From Pyrenopolyporus hunteri (Eukaryota > Ascomycota > Sordariomycetes > Xylariales > Hypoxylaceae): DNA of 64,000 nt. The notes under the pieces were generated by a model. That model searched no databases and was not told where the DNA came from. It was given only the letters and a program-made list of their open reading frames with translations. Shown here in pieces: positions 1-11,885 of this stretch. A program made the position numbers and the translations under genes. Numbering within the stretch: the stretch's first letter is position 1; each line of letters opens with the position of its first letter. Where the stretch lies: assembly GCA_902806595.1 (NCBI GenBank), contig CADCXC010000010.1:1922001-1986000 (forward strand), read 5' to 3'.

Positions 1-247
1 CGAGCTGTCACGGATGAGAGAGCAACATCAGGCGGAGCTTGCCGAGCTGAAGGAAACGTTGCTGCGGACATCCGCCGAGGAGAACCAAGCTGCCATGGCA
101 GCCCTCGAACAGCACTACAAGGATATGCTGCGAGAGATGGAGAAGACCCTCGCGGACGAGAGGCGGATGAATGAGGGTGCGGTCAAGTCGCTGACGGAGA
201 GAATCGACGCTCTTGAGAGCAGAGGTGGTTTCTGTGCTGTCATGTAG
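1..247 (+). CDS. 3' end of a coiled-coil protein with CaaX-like C terminus (partial)
   Basis: The frame is open from base 2 to the TAG at 245-247, so the gene begins outside the window. The visible ~81 residues are charged and heptad-like (Glu, Lys, Arg, Leu, Met rich; no Pro), as expected for a coiled coil. The protein ends FCAVM: the last four residues, CAVM, fit a CaaX prenylation box, and a terminal Met usually favours farnesyl transfer. Fungal GTPases of the AIG1/P-loop type often end in a coiled coil like this, but the G domain would be upstream and cannot be seen, so the family is a guess. If prenylated, the protein would sit on a membrane by its C terminus. Confidence 0.6.
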   Translation, partial: ELSRMREQHQAELAELKETLLRTSAEENQAAMAALEQHYKDMLREMEKTLADERRMNEGAVKSLTERIDALESRGGFCAVM

Positions 248-712
248 ATCTCTGGGTGCGGAGTTAGGAAGGAAGAGTCTGCTCTTGGGACATCCGAACC
301 AACTTTTCAGGGTTATTGGACTGATTACACGACATTGGATATACCAATTTGTTACGTACGATGAAAATAGTGCGAGACGGGAGCTTGCGCAGCAGAGATA
401 TGATAAACATATATGTAAGTAGTCCGATAGTACATAAACCCAAGATTGAAACTCACCTAAGAGCATCAGGAAGGCTTCGTAAGACCACCTCCTGTCATAC
501 TCCTATTCTAGGACCTCGTGATCTTGCATGTCCATACTAGGACGCAAAGTATCTGTAAGTCCATGCCTTATCCACACTTCGACAGGAAAGCAAAAGGAGG
601 CATTAAACATTACAATATATAAGTATCCTATATTTAATACAAATTACATCCCAATACCTAACATTACCTAACCTATCCTAACATGATGTACCTTCTACAT
701 AACGTAACCTAT
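248..712. other. intergenic spacer
   Basis: AT-rich spacer between two convergent genes; 3' regions only. No convincing coding or RNA feature seen. Confidence 0.6.
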
Positions 713-2998
713 TTACACCTTATTATTCGCAGGTGCCTTCCCCGGTTTTCTCACCGACTTCCACTGCAAGAAGCAGCACGATATAAGAGCGAGACCAGCA
801 AGTGGGATCGCAACAATTAGGACCGTGTGTAGGGCCTCATCATAGAGGGTAAGTAAAGCGGGCAGATCGTTGGGCGGCACGACCTTCCGGAACGCGACAG
901 CGCCCGCGGCGATAACAGCGTGGAGGTCGACGTCCGCGATATTGGCCTGTTTAACCAGGCTAGCAAGACGGTTCTGGAACACGCTGTTGCCCACGGACAC
1001 GAACACAGCGCCCCCTAGGGACTGAGAGGCAACGACGGCCGCGGTTCCGACAGCCAGATCTTCCGGCCCGAGAACCGTCTGCACGGCCGTGAAACCCTGC
1101 TGGATGGACATGCCGAAGCCGGCGGAAGCGAGGATCTCGAAGCCGATCCACATGCCGGTGGACATCTGCGGGCGGAACAGGGTGATGATGCCGCAGCCGA
1201 CGGTGCCGATGGCGCTGCCGAGGATGGCGGGGGGCGTGAAGTAGCCGACGGCGGAGACGAAGATGCCGGAGAAGACGGAGAACAGGGCGTTGGCGACGAA
1301 GTAGGGGATCATGGCGACGCCGGACTGGATGGCGCTGTAGCCGAGGATGGCCTGGAACCAGATGGGCAGGAAGTAGGTGTGGACGATCAGCGCGCCGTAC
1401 GTGAAGAAGGCCATGAGGCACGAGGCCGCGACGGTGCGTTGCTTGGCCAGGACGGGCGGGATCAGCGCCCCGTCTTTCTTCCACCGGAACCATCCCACCA
1501 GCACGATCGCCGTCACCCCGGCGCCGCAGAGAAGCCCGATGACTGGGGCGCTGGCCCAGGAAGCGCCTGTCACGGTGTATTCGAGGGCCAGGAACAGCAT
1601 CACGGACGCGCCGAGGAGAATCACGTTCCCGACGAGATCAAGGCTGATTAGCCGATCTATGGCTTTTTGTTTCGGCTCGGAGTCCGGCCGGGGGTGATAT
1701 ACGAGTATCATGACCAGGATCGTGACAGCGCCAACTGGTAGGTTGATCCAGAAACACCACCGCCATGACTATGTGCGTATATCTGTTAGTAAGTATTCTC
1801 CCCCCATCATATAGAGGCCATACGTACGACTAAATCCGTAAACACTCCTCCAATAAGAGGACCGACTGTAGCGCCAACACCGAACCTGTCTACCCGTTAA
1901 CCAACTTGCCCCTATTCGATAATCGGCGGGTAGGGATGTCAGAAACTTACATCAGCCCAACCACAGCAGTATATATCGGCCTAAGCGCCAGCGGGACAGC
2001 CGTCGCGACAATAACAAAGCTCCCCGTCAAGATTCCCGCGCTGCCGAAGCCGGCAATCGCGCGCCCGATAATTAGGGCCGCCGACGAGGGCGCGAATCCG
2101 CTGATGATAGAGCCCACTTCGAAAACAAGCATAGAAAGGAGATAGGACCATTTTACGTTAAAGAGAGTGAAGACCCGTCCGAAGACGGGTTGGAAGGCGC
2201 ATGCCGTAAGGAGATAGGATGAGCCGTACCAGCCGATGTCTGCGGTGGACTTGAATTCGGCGGTGATGAAAGGAATAGCCTGTTCTACGTGTTAGTTTCT
2301 TGTTCTTCTATGCGCGGCTTGGAGTTTATATCCGTTTAACTTACGGTAGTGATAATAGTGCGATCTATAGAAATCAAGAAAGCAACTAACGAGAGACCGA
2401 CGATAAGTAAAAATAATGGAATTCCTCGTAGGTAGTGAGTGTTGTCGACGTCCTTGCCTGCTGTCGTCGAGGACTGCTGGCTTCGCTCGTCGCTTTCCGC
2501 TTTGAGCTCTGGCAGATACGGCCGCGTGGTCTTGCAAAACTGCACCCCGGGCTTGCCCGGATGCCGCTGCTCTTCGACAGGCGTGACGAGCTGGTGTCTA
2601 GGCGTCGACGAGGCGATTCTGAATCTCGCATCGTCCGTCCTGATTGTTGCCAGGTGCCGTAGGTGGGGTGCGGATTCGATCAGGAGATCAGCCAAGTAGG
2701 AGCGCCGTTCCGGTTGGGATTGGCTGTCTAGCTCGCTACTGCTGCCGTTCGTCAGCGTCTTGCTCGAGGCCGTGGAGATATCTCGCGAATGGATCGATTT
2801 GAATTCGGAAATATTTTTCATGAGTTCGTCCGTGGCCCAGAAAGACGAGGCTGGGTGAAGCGGAGGGACCGTCGACTGAGCATCGCTGTCCCATTGCGTA
2901 GAGGAGGGACTGGTCCTGCCATCGTGGGAAGACGTGGAATGGTACACCGACAATGTGTCGTCGTCCGGAGAGGCACGATGGCCGCCGTCCTCCTCCAT
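713..2998 (-). CDS. MFS drug/metabolite exporter, DHA2 (14-TM) type
   Basis: Four exons on the minus strand: 2998-2345, 2279-1951, 1885-1828 and 1768-713 (about 698 aa). Joins use GTAAGT, GTAAGT and GTACGT donors, and the frame is kept throughout. The joined protein shows the family hallmarks: SIDRTIITTAIPFIT in TM1, DIGWYGSSYLLT, the loop after TM2 (GRVF), the antiporter motif C around GVGATVGPLIGG, and SWRWCFWINLPVGA, which is diagnostic of DHA2 transporters. About 195 polar, disordered residues precede TM1, long for the family. Start chosen at MEEDGG; an in-frame ATG at 3097 would add 33 residues. The role would be proton-driven export at the plasma membrane; the substrate is unknown. The C-terminal exon is much more GC-rich than its surroundings. 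Confidence 0.85.
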
Positions 2999-5316
2999 CA
3001 CGCCGTCGCTCTTCTTACGAGTCTCTACAGGATGAATGACCAGGGCAGTCACTGGTCCAAATCCGGATCGAAGATAGAAGAGACGGCGAGGAGCCATTAG
3101 GACTGGAGCTGGCGGCTGTACCACCTCCGGTCACATGGGGTACCGACTCGCCGTTGGTGGGCGACGTCACCGGTGCGCCCAGCGAATTTGCCTCCCAAAT
3201 TTGCGGCTAAGGCACCTCGACACCGGCCTCCCAGTGCCGACGCGGCCCAGACCTTAGCTCGCTTATGCGCCAACAAGCCTCCGCGCATATAAGCTGCCTT
3301 GTTTTTTTTTCTTCCTTATCAGAGGATTAAGCTATGTACACCGTGATGTCTCTATTGTACTAGCAAATTGACTACTGCTAATCCATTAGAGAAGCGTTAA
3401 CGACGCCGCTTACCGACATGGGACAAGTTGGGCGGTCCGGCTGCGAGTAGGACGGCCCACGATGATGGGGGGCTTCCCAGAGCAAAAGAAGCGTAAACAG
3501 GATACATGACGGGTTTCTTGTGCAAGGTCGGCGATCACTATAACGTTAGAGTGAAGCTGAGCTGTTCTCTACCCAATGACATGGTGCAGAGGGAGTGAAA
3601 AGAAAGCCAGCAAGATTTCAATAGCGCTATGAGTTGGCGTTCGGCCGAACGCCGTCGATCTTACCGTTGCAGTGGATACCCAGCTGAAAAAAATAAACAA
3701 TAAAAAATACATGTAAACGAATTAAGAATCAACCCAAGCGGCCGGGTTAAGAGGGCTCCAAGGCGAGATAGGTAAGATACTACTGCGTATGTACCTACCG
3801 TAGCAAAGGGAGAAGAAGGCGGAAAACAGGGGGCCGGAGAAACAACAGGAAGCGCTATATCGAATCGGATCTTGAAGGGGAAGGGATCTGCGGCCCGCCG
3901 TCTTGGAAAGCTTAGCTAGTCGATACCGTATTATCCCATGTAAGAGGAGCGGAAGTGGACCGGAAGCCACCGCTGCAGCCATCGAAGGACGGGACTAGCG
4001 CCGCCCGAACGAACAACCACCTCCCTCTAGTCTCGCCCGATCTTAGTCCCATACGTGTGTATGTACTCTTCCCTTTCCCGTTTTGGTACTTCGTAGCACG
4101 GATGGCGAAGTATCCGGTACATTCGGACGTCAGAAAAACGGCCCTACAGTACGCGCTGCGTTACCGAGATTGCGTAACCTACGTGTCTTACACGATCGAA
4201 TAGGGGGCGCCCGGGGTGCGAGTTGGCCCTACTAGGTAGGTAGGTAGGTAGGTAGGTAGCGCATGATGTAAAAATTCCCCTAGCGTCTGAGCTATACGGA
4301 GCCTTAGGTCTTACTAGGAGGAGCGTTCATGATGTATAGTAGCCCACGTGGCTTGCCGAGGAGGATGGATTTCATTAGGCCTAATCGTTCAGTATTGGCA
4401 TATTCCGTGTTTTTGTGGGATACCACAGAGTACGAGGTATCCCACATAGAGGATTCCTGGGTCAGCCTAACAACACCGTAATTCCACCAATACCTTACTG
4501 TTTGAAGGTCTCACAGGTGCTACTAGACACTGATAGGCCTACATTTGTTGTGACTTGGTTTGGGGTTACCGGCCGTACCCATTTGTTTGCTTTTTTTTCT
4601 TCAATAGCATCTAATATGCTCCATAGTAAGGGACTATCCAGCACGCTATAGATTCTAAAGCAAAACATATAAGATACTTCTCCCCAGAGTAGTTAAATGG
4701 GTAGAGTTCAGCTTCAGAGTTAATGGACGTGTAGGGGGCTTGGGTTATTATGCTTGAGATTCCGCATCTATCCGCTGGTAGATAGCATCTCGGCCGACGT
4801 ATTTCTCGTAACACACCATCACGTAGGTAATGCGTAAGGGAGGCCACTAATCTATCTACCAAATTTATTGTAATGTTTATCTTGACGCCCAAAGTCGGGA
4901 CTTGATTTTACCATGGGATTCTTAATGGAGCATGTCGGTCTCCAGCCTGATAGTCACACGCGTTGTTGTTTGTATGTGGCGGAAGCGCACGCCTCAAACT
5001 TCGAGACAGAGGCTGTAAGTAATCTCGTATTAGATTATCAGCCGTGCGCCTACTTCCTACATGTGCAACCTACCTAGATACTCCTGGGTGTATACCATTC
5101 GTCTACTGACGTTAATTGGTCAGGTCACTTTAAGGATGCAGCAGATTATAAGCAAGATATTAAGTAATTATACTTTAGCTAAATTATCTACCGTGTTGTA
5201 TTGGGTATGGTACAAAAATATGATGCTGTCGCTGTACATAGTAGTCTGCAATGCAATATAGTGATATTAAACGCCAATGCAATCAGGTATCCGCGAGGAT
5301 GTGGGCGAGGGGATGA
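2999..5316. other. long intergenic spacer
   Basis: No gene recognised. The first ~100 bases continue the MFS frame and may belong to its N terminus or leader. The rest holds a (TAGG)n tract at 4233-4259 and short unsupported open frames of up to about 90 codons with random-looking composition. Confidence 0.55.
4233..4259. repeat. (TAGG)n microsatellite
   Basis: Nearly seven perfect copies of the tetranucleotide TAGG. It is the longest pure tract of a motif that recurs across the spacers of the window. Confidence 0.95.
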
Positions 5317-6480
5317 TCATAATATCTGCGTCTTCTTCAGGCGAGCCAGCTGCATGAGAGTATTAACGACCCCCACGATACCAGCGCCATCGGTGTGCCT
5401 GCCCAGGGCCTCGCAGTCGGGGCCGGCGAACTCTGCCTCGAGGTTCTGTTGTGTTTCCCCGGCAAGGAGTCTCGCGATCTCGAGGCCTTTCTGCCTCTGC
5501 GCCTCGATCTCCTGCAGAGTAACCCCGTCGAGTTCCTTGGCCTCGGAATTACCCGCAGGTAACAGGCCAGACATCTGCAGCATGAGCTCCGGCGAGACAG
5601 TCTTACGGCCGGACTTGAAGACGCATTTACTTAGCGCGGTAGCGAAGATGTGTTTATTCGTTTTGACATCGCCGCTCCCGCTGCTGCTGTTGGAAGACAT
5701 GCTGTCTAGGCTAGAACGCCGTAGCAATTCTTCGTCTAAAGTCTCGGTGCTGTTTCTCCGGCTCTGGCTCGGGGATTGCTCGGGATATAGGGAGTAGTTC
5801 CGCGGCTTCGCAGCATCCTTGCGGACGAAATGCGTGACGATGTAGATCCATTTCTCGTCCCAGGTTAGTATCTTGGACCACATTTCGTATTCCTCGTATG
5901 GGCGTAGCTCGCGCCTGAAGTTGCATGACACTGCCCCAAGCGCAAGGCCAAACACAGGCTTCTTCGATCCGGTGTAGGCCGCGGTTCCACCGCGCATCTG
6001 TTCGATGCCTTTGGCGAATAATGTGCATACTAGGTGAGTGCGTGCGATATCAACGTCGGAGAAGTAAGATGAGTTCGACTTGTGCATGTTAAAGTCGATT
6101 TCCATGAGCTGTGCCGTCGAGGATGTGATGATAGGCTGGAAGATATGAGATGGCGTGAGCGGCACTGCTGGCCTTTGCGTTCGGAGGATAAAACGAAAAG
6201 CATTGACGAGTCGTAGCTATGAGATGCGTTAGGCGAATTGAAAAATGAAGAATAAACGGCTGGTACTCACGTGCCACATAAATGGCATATTCTTGATGTT
6301 TAGCACAACAAACACGCATAGTAGCGAAAACCAGAGGGTCGACCATGTTAAGTGAGGGTAAACGAGATTGGAGATGGACTGTTTAGATGGTTGAAGTTGA
6401 TTCAGGGGCCTTTCTGAGGTAAAGTCGTAAGCCGACCCGCGACTTTGATTGATGGAACCCACGATGTAAGTGGTAGACAT
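5317..6480 (-). CDS. THEM6-like hotdog thioesterase family protein
   Basis: Two exons, 6480-6271 and 6216-5317, with a 54-bp intron (GTGAGT donor, CATAG acceptor); 369 aa. Joining gives NMPFMWHLRLVNAFRF, the conserved start of this fungal family. An N-terminal hydrophobic segment (about residues 48-62) is followed by a hotdog-type core: TSSTAQLMEIDFNMHKSNS, then SDVDIARTHLVC and a later EYEMWSKILTWDEKWIYI strand. The family is related to 4-hydroxybenzoyl-CoA thioesterase-like proteins and human THEM6. Catalysis on acyl-CoA or acyl-ACP is expected from the fold but not shown. A Ser-rich insertion lies near residues 200-230. An in-frame ATG at 6612 would add 44 residues; I prefer 6480 because homologs start only shortly before the hydrophobic segment. 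Confidence 0.8.
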
Positions 6481-9037
6481 CTTGGTCGGATCCAGACAAA
6501 AGAAATTCTGGAGGTTTGAGATGCCGAAACCTTTCGCCTGCAGATTAAAATCCTCTTTAACTGGGATAAAAGATTGGCATGAAATATCAGCATATGTTTC
6601 GCTGGGAAGCATCGTCTAAGATGGGGTAGCACAGAGTTCGGCGATAACTCATAATGTTTCCACACATATATGTTACGAAGATTCGGCTGAAAGACGGGAA
6701 ACAACCTGCCTGGCGCCCCGGGCTGTGATATCATGGGCGAAGGATGCGGCAACCTGGCCCAAGCCGTGTAGCGGCTAGCAACGAAAATGAGATAAGGCGC
6801 TTTGAGGTGTCCACTCATCTAATACGGCGAGGGAGCGGAGCTCCTTTCTGAGCTCTGACTCCCTGGGTAAGGTAGGTAGTCGAGCAACTAGCTCCTTTAC
6901 CTGCTCTTGAGCATGAGGCTGGGAGTTGTCAAGTCAAAATAGGAAGTGATGGGCACAGTCGAGCCCAGCTAGAAGGGAACGGTTAGTCGATGATTCAGCG
7001 ATGCCGAAACTATGAGGAATCCCCACGATCTAGCGAAGTCGATGTTGTAAGTCTTTCCGAGCCAAGTAAACGAACGTATATCGTGGTGGAGAAGGCCGAG
7101 CAGGGTGACGCCGTACTGGGTCCTACGGGAGTCTTTCCAAGTCTACTCGGTATCCCAAAGCAATGGTTGCTCCGGGGAGCCCAGAGGTGTCTCAGAAGTT
7201 GTCACTAGAAGATCCCCCCTATTAGGGTCCAGATTCTCTAGCAGTCACCGGGAAGTTGGTAAGGCCACTTGGTAGGCCGCTTGGTAGGTCGCTTTGTAGG
7301 TCACTCGGATGGGCCATCATGTTTCCTTACAGCGCACCCAGGCGACCTGTATGCCACCTCCCCAAGAATAGAGAGCGCATCGGCCCAATCCTTCAAGTGA
7401 AGACCGAAGTTGGGCCAATGGTTACATCACCATCACATGCGAGGAGATTGCATTCTTTGATAAGAATTTTTTTCTCATATTATTTGGTTCGGGTCGAGTA
7501 GTTCCGGTCGTCTAGAATAGCGCCTCTTAAGCGTGCTTTACTACCTACCTAGTAGATAGCTGTATACTTAGGCGTGTAGGGACTTTTCTTTGAATATGAG
7601 GCCGCTACTGTCCGTATATGACGCGTCGGCTAACTCCTTCGAGTAAGCGAGTAGAGATAGCGCCGCAGATGCTAGCTGAAACATCGAGAGTATTATTGGA
7701 TAAAAATCAAATAAAATGGAAATGCTACATAGACGTCCAGTAGGTTAGTACTATGTGTGACGTCGAGTAAAATGACGACTTTTTTAGATCGAAGAACACC
7801 ATCGAGTCGAGAAAGCGGTGTTTTTGGGAATTCTCGATTCTAGACCAGGTGCATAATAAAGAAGTCCTTGAGTCGAGTTCGCCTATCGACGCAACAAGGA
7901 GGTAGATAAGGGAATTCGTCTAGGTAGTAAAACAAAACCAAAAATTCTATATAACCCTAAATAGGTACTACCTGTAGTAGGTAACTTGGAAACGATCAAT
8001 AAGGCGCCCATTATGATTTGCATACTGTAGGGTTGCACGGTTGTAGGGTGTCACCGATCGATCTCGATCAGCCTTGAAGTGTGAAAGAAAGGAGAAAAGC
8101 GGGCGGCTTTCAAGCTGCGGCCCGGCAATGTAACCCGCCAAGGTAAAGGAACTGGGTTAGCGGGTGGCAGGGGCCCGTAATTTTATATGATTGGATGGGA
8201 GCAAGATACATCTATATATACAGAGAAGCGTCCCTGTTACCTCTTTGTGACGAATGTACTGTCAGGTACCTCGGTACTTGGGCGGATGGGAATCTGCATG
8301 GTGGTCATCGGAATTAGCAGATTGCCTACCTTAATTGGTTCTTGATAAGGACCAGGTTGGGAAGGGAGGCTGAAGGACCCCTGTGATGCAGTATAGGTAC
8401 CTACATAGGTCTATCCATATGCCTTGATTAAGATCGTAGTATGGGCAGGTATCCGGTACATCGCTAGCAAATCAGAGCTGTGATTGGTACCGGTTTGGGC
8501 TTAATTTTAGGCTTTGGTATCGTACCTTGCTAAATTGCCGACCTCCTAGAGTAAGGTGTGGAGTTAAATTAGTGGATAACCTACGGGCCAAGTAACAAGG
8601 GACAAGGGAGAAGGGAGAATTTCCTCCTGTAAATCATTTCGAACGTCACGCTTCTTTTTCAACTTCACGTCAACATGACAGAATCCCACCGCTCATCGGA
8701 ATTTAATTGCTCTGTTTGAAAACCTTCGCTATTCTCCTTCTTCCCATATTGCCATATACATAATTTACCCAGGCAAACGCTAAGCGAAACAATTGGCAAG
8801 TACCTAGGTACATATTAGACTAATAAGCATTATACATTCACGCGTTCATTAGGTGCAATTCATCGACGAACGCCTCACGACCCACGACCCACGACCCAAC
8901 TCCGTCCGCTCCGGGCCACTTCCCCCCTCTTCTTCCCTTTCTGGAATATTGGAAGACCTGTAGCGTTGATGGTTAGGTATCCACAGTCCATGCAGGCATC
9001 CAAGCGAGGACCTTGAATAGGTATATCTGGCGGAAGA
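6481..9037. other. long intergenic spacer
   Basis: No supported gene. The minus-strand open frame at 6402-6818 overlaps the thioesterase N terminus and looks like chance. The 3' 1.5 kb is AT-rich with many stops on both strands. Confidence 0.5.
8876..8896. repeat. short tandem repeat CACGACC x3
   Basis: Three perfect 7-bp copies just downstream of the elongase gene. No function evident. Confidence 0.9.
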
Positions 9038-10142
9038 TCACTTTCTAGCAACTAGCGAGCTGTTCATGTGTTCCACTCCGCTGCAGCTGTCGGCGACCTT
9101 GGCCGCGCTGTGCTTCATCGACGCCATTGCCGGCTTGTCCGACTTCTTATTGGCTTTGCGTGAAGAGGCCTTCTTATATGTGGCGATGTAGAACATGATG
9201 AACAGCACCAGGTACGAGCTCAAGATCACGCACCCGCAGACCGCTGCGAAAGGTTCGCCCGCGCATCGCCCCACGTGCGGCAGATACGGAGCGTGGGCAC
9301 TAGCAAAGTAGTCCCACGATGCAAAGTATACGAACCCTGTCGTCCGTGTGTTAGCGTCATCTCGGCTCCCAGGAAAGGCAGCGCATCTTCATAACCGTAC
9401 CAAGATCAAGCACGAATTGGGCAATCTGCATTCGGGTAATCCACTCCTTCCACCAAACTCTGACACCCCGCGCGCTCTGGAAGTAGTACCAGTACATCAC
9501 AACGTGCACCGTCAGGTTCAGCGTGATCGGGACCCACGAGACCGACGTGTGGCCGATCAACTGCGTGTAGCACAGCAGCGCCGTGGCCGGGTGATGGTAC
9601 GTGTGCAGGAAGGTAAGAGGCTTCTTCTTAACCATCAGGAAGACAGTATCGATTAGCTCGATATACTTGGTGATGTAGTTGAGCTATTCCTCATTAGTAT
9701 TTTCGTGGAGGTTGGCGAGTGTTGGTTCTGAGATGCTCACATAGTAGAGAGTAACCAGCTCATTAGTCCAGCCATCCGCACCGCAGATGTTCTCGTAAAG
9801 GCCATGTTTCCAAATAGTCGGCGCTAGTTGCTCGACGAAGAGAACCAGGAGTGCGCCGCTCAATAATGTTAAGAATAGGTTGTGAGCCTTGAACAGACCG
9901 TTGAGCTTCAGCGGCTCGCGGTTGCGCATGAATTCGCGACCGCCAAAGACGACGACGAGATACAAGACAATCATACCCAGCGTCTCGGTCAACGTTGACA
10001 TTGGGGTGACGCCCTCCCTGAACCTGAATTCTTCAGGGTGATAGCCCATAACAGAGGTCCAAACCTTGTCGAACGCTCGCCATGGCGCAATCTTGATCAC
10101 GCCCGGCGACGCCTTGAGCGTATGAATAGTATTAAAAGACAT
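9038..10142 (-). CDS. ELO-family very-long-chain fatty acid elongase (3-ketoacyl-CoA synthase)
   Basis: Three exons: 10142-9741, 9683-9401 and 9336-9038, giving 327 aa. Introns of 57 and 64 bp use GTGAGC and GTACGG donors; the joins restore VTLYYLNYITKYIELIDTVF and FVLDLGFVYFASWDY. The family's catalytic HxxHH box is present as HTYHH at residues 161-165, after the KKKPLTFLH segment. Several hydrophobic helices agree with a 7-TM endoplasmic-reticulum enzyme. The tail is Lys/Ser-rich, without a clear KKxx ending. ELO enzymes condense malonyl-CoA with long acyl-CoA for sphingolipid and very-long-chain fatty acid synthesis; the sequence alone does not tell Elo1-, Elo2- or Elo3-type substrate choice. 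Start: first ATG in frame, MSFNTIHT. Confidence 0.9.
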
Positions 10143-11885
10143 AGCTAACAAAACAAAGAACAGGGAGGATGCTCAGAGGGCGGTCGAGGCCAGAACGGAA
10201 TCTGCGCTGATTCGATGCGGCGCGGGAGAAATCTTATGGAGAGATGTCCGTCTTTGTCTCGATATACGAAGTTGGAGAAGATCGATATTATTATAAGCGC
10301 CTGGCAATCCGATCGAGAATCAGGTAGTCGATGTCATACCGCATTAACGATCGAGCTAGCCTACGGTATCAACGGCAGAAAATGGGCGAGTTAAACTAAC
10401 GACCGCGTTGAACGTGGTAATAGTCGGCCGCTTGTTTAAAGAAAAACTATTTTACCCTAGGGAGCTTTACGAGCTCTATATTAGTTACTCCACACGGGGG
10501 AATGGTACAAAGTGCGGCTACACTATTGCCTTTGGATGCTAATTGTAAGCAAAACAGTACGGTATACGGCCTAGATGATGGCATTACCTACTGAAGAGAA
10601 TTCCGAGCTACCCAGGCGCTGTGGATACATGTGCTTCTATAGTCTCGGACAGAACCTGCCCGGCCGGGGTATGTGGTCCTTGGATAGCCTAGACAGGTAT
10701 GTATCTGCTACTCCTCTTCCTCCTTTAGGATTTTAGAGGCTATCAATATGTCTCACCCGAGTTGGTATGCTTATTAGGTCACAGTGGGAGGCAGCATGCA
10801 TGTGATTACACCGACCCCTGTCGGTTACGTCCAAAAACAAAAAACCAATATCTAACACAGACACCCACACACTCGGATTTTAGGGATACGGTACAAGTCA
10901 GCTTAGTTGACGCCACCCCCCCCTTCGGCACTATAAGGAATTCTTTAGCCTAGACTCGAGCTCAGCTGACTAGACCCCTAAGGTAGCAGCGAATGGATGA
11001 TACGTTCGACTTTCTTCCGTTGTTACGTGACCGACCGTCGTCGAGTCTAGGTAACTGGCGATTCCGTCGCACTCACTCACAGTTCATTTCAAAAAGAGAC
11101 TTTACGTCAGTAAGATTCACTATGCAAAGACTACTGTCTAGCGCTAGTCACCCACAGCGATGGAGTGGAGCGGCTTAGACCGGGATAGTTACCTAGTTGG
11201 TAGGTAGGTACCGGGACTTTCGGCGACGTCGTGGAGCGTACCAAGCCAGTGGTTATCCACAATGCGGCTACGGATCTAAACCGCAATAGCGTTATCAACT
11301 ACTGGGCTATAGCCATCTCTGCATGCTCTTGCTGGGTCCTAGTACAGATGGCCTAGTATCGTTGGCTCGCGAATAACTAGACTTGACAACGCGTAAGGTC
11401 GATAATTTGCATAGATCGACGTCACATACGCGTTATTACCCCCTGACCCGAGATTGCGGGTTGGACGGACCAAGTTCTGGACTACCTACCCATCACCTAG
11501 CTTCTGATCCCAGTCCTCGGATCCAGCCCTGTTAACTGGATAAGTCTTGGGCAGCTCACAGTTTTTCGCTAATCACAGTGACTCTCGTGAGCCCAAAGGC
11601 TTGCCTCGGAATTAAGCGGTCCCTCCCTAGCCAGATGTTGTCTTACACCCCTTCTTCCAGTATGTCATCATCTCTTTGTTTCGGCGTGTCCCCATTCGGC
11701 CATGCACCTATATATTAGCACTCTTGTCGATCTGTTAGACCCCAGTCTATACAGTCTGACATTATCAAAGTCGCTAAGCCTCCGCCGGCGTTCGATCTCA
11801 TATACCCCTCCGCTCCTCGCGTTTGGCCTCAAACCCTCTCTGCTGTTGTTCTACTCGGCTTGTTGTCTTCGTCCCTCTTTTCGCC
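10143..11885. other. divergent intergenic region between elongase and P450
   Basis: Contains the promoters of two divergently transcribed genes. The last ~250 bases before 11886 are pyrimidine-rich, a typical fungal leader. No other gene is supported. Confidence 0.55.

Noticed and set aside
6402..6818. 138-codon minus-strand open frame
   Set aside because: Overlaps the thioesterase N terminus in another frame, has no motif, and its composition looks random.
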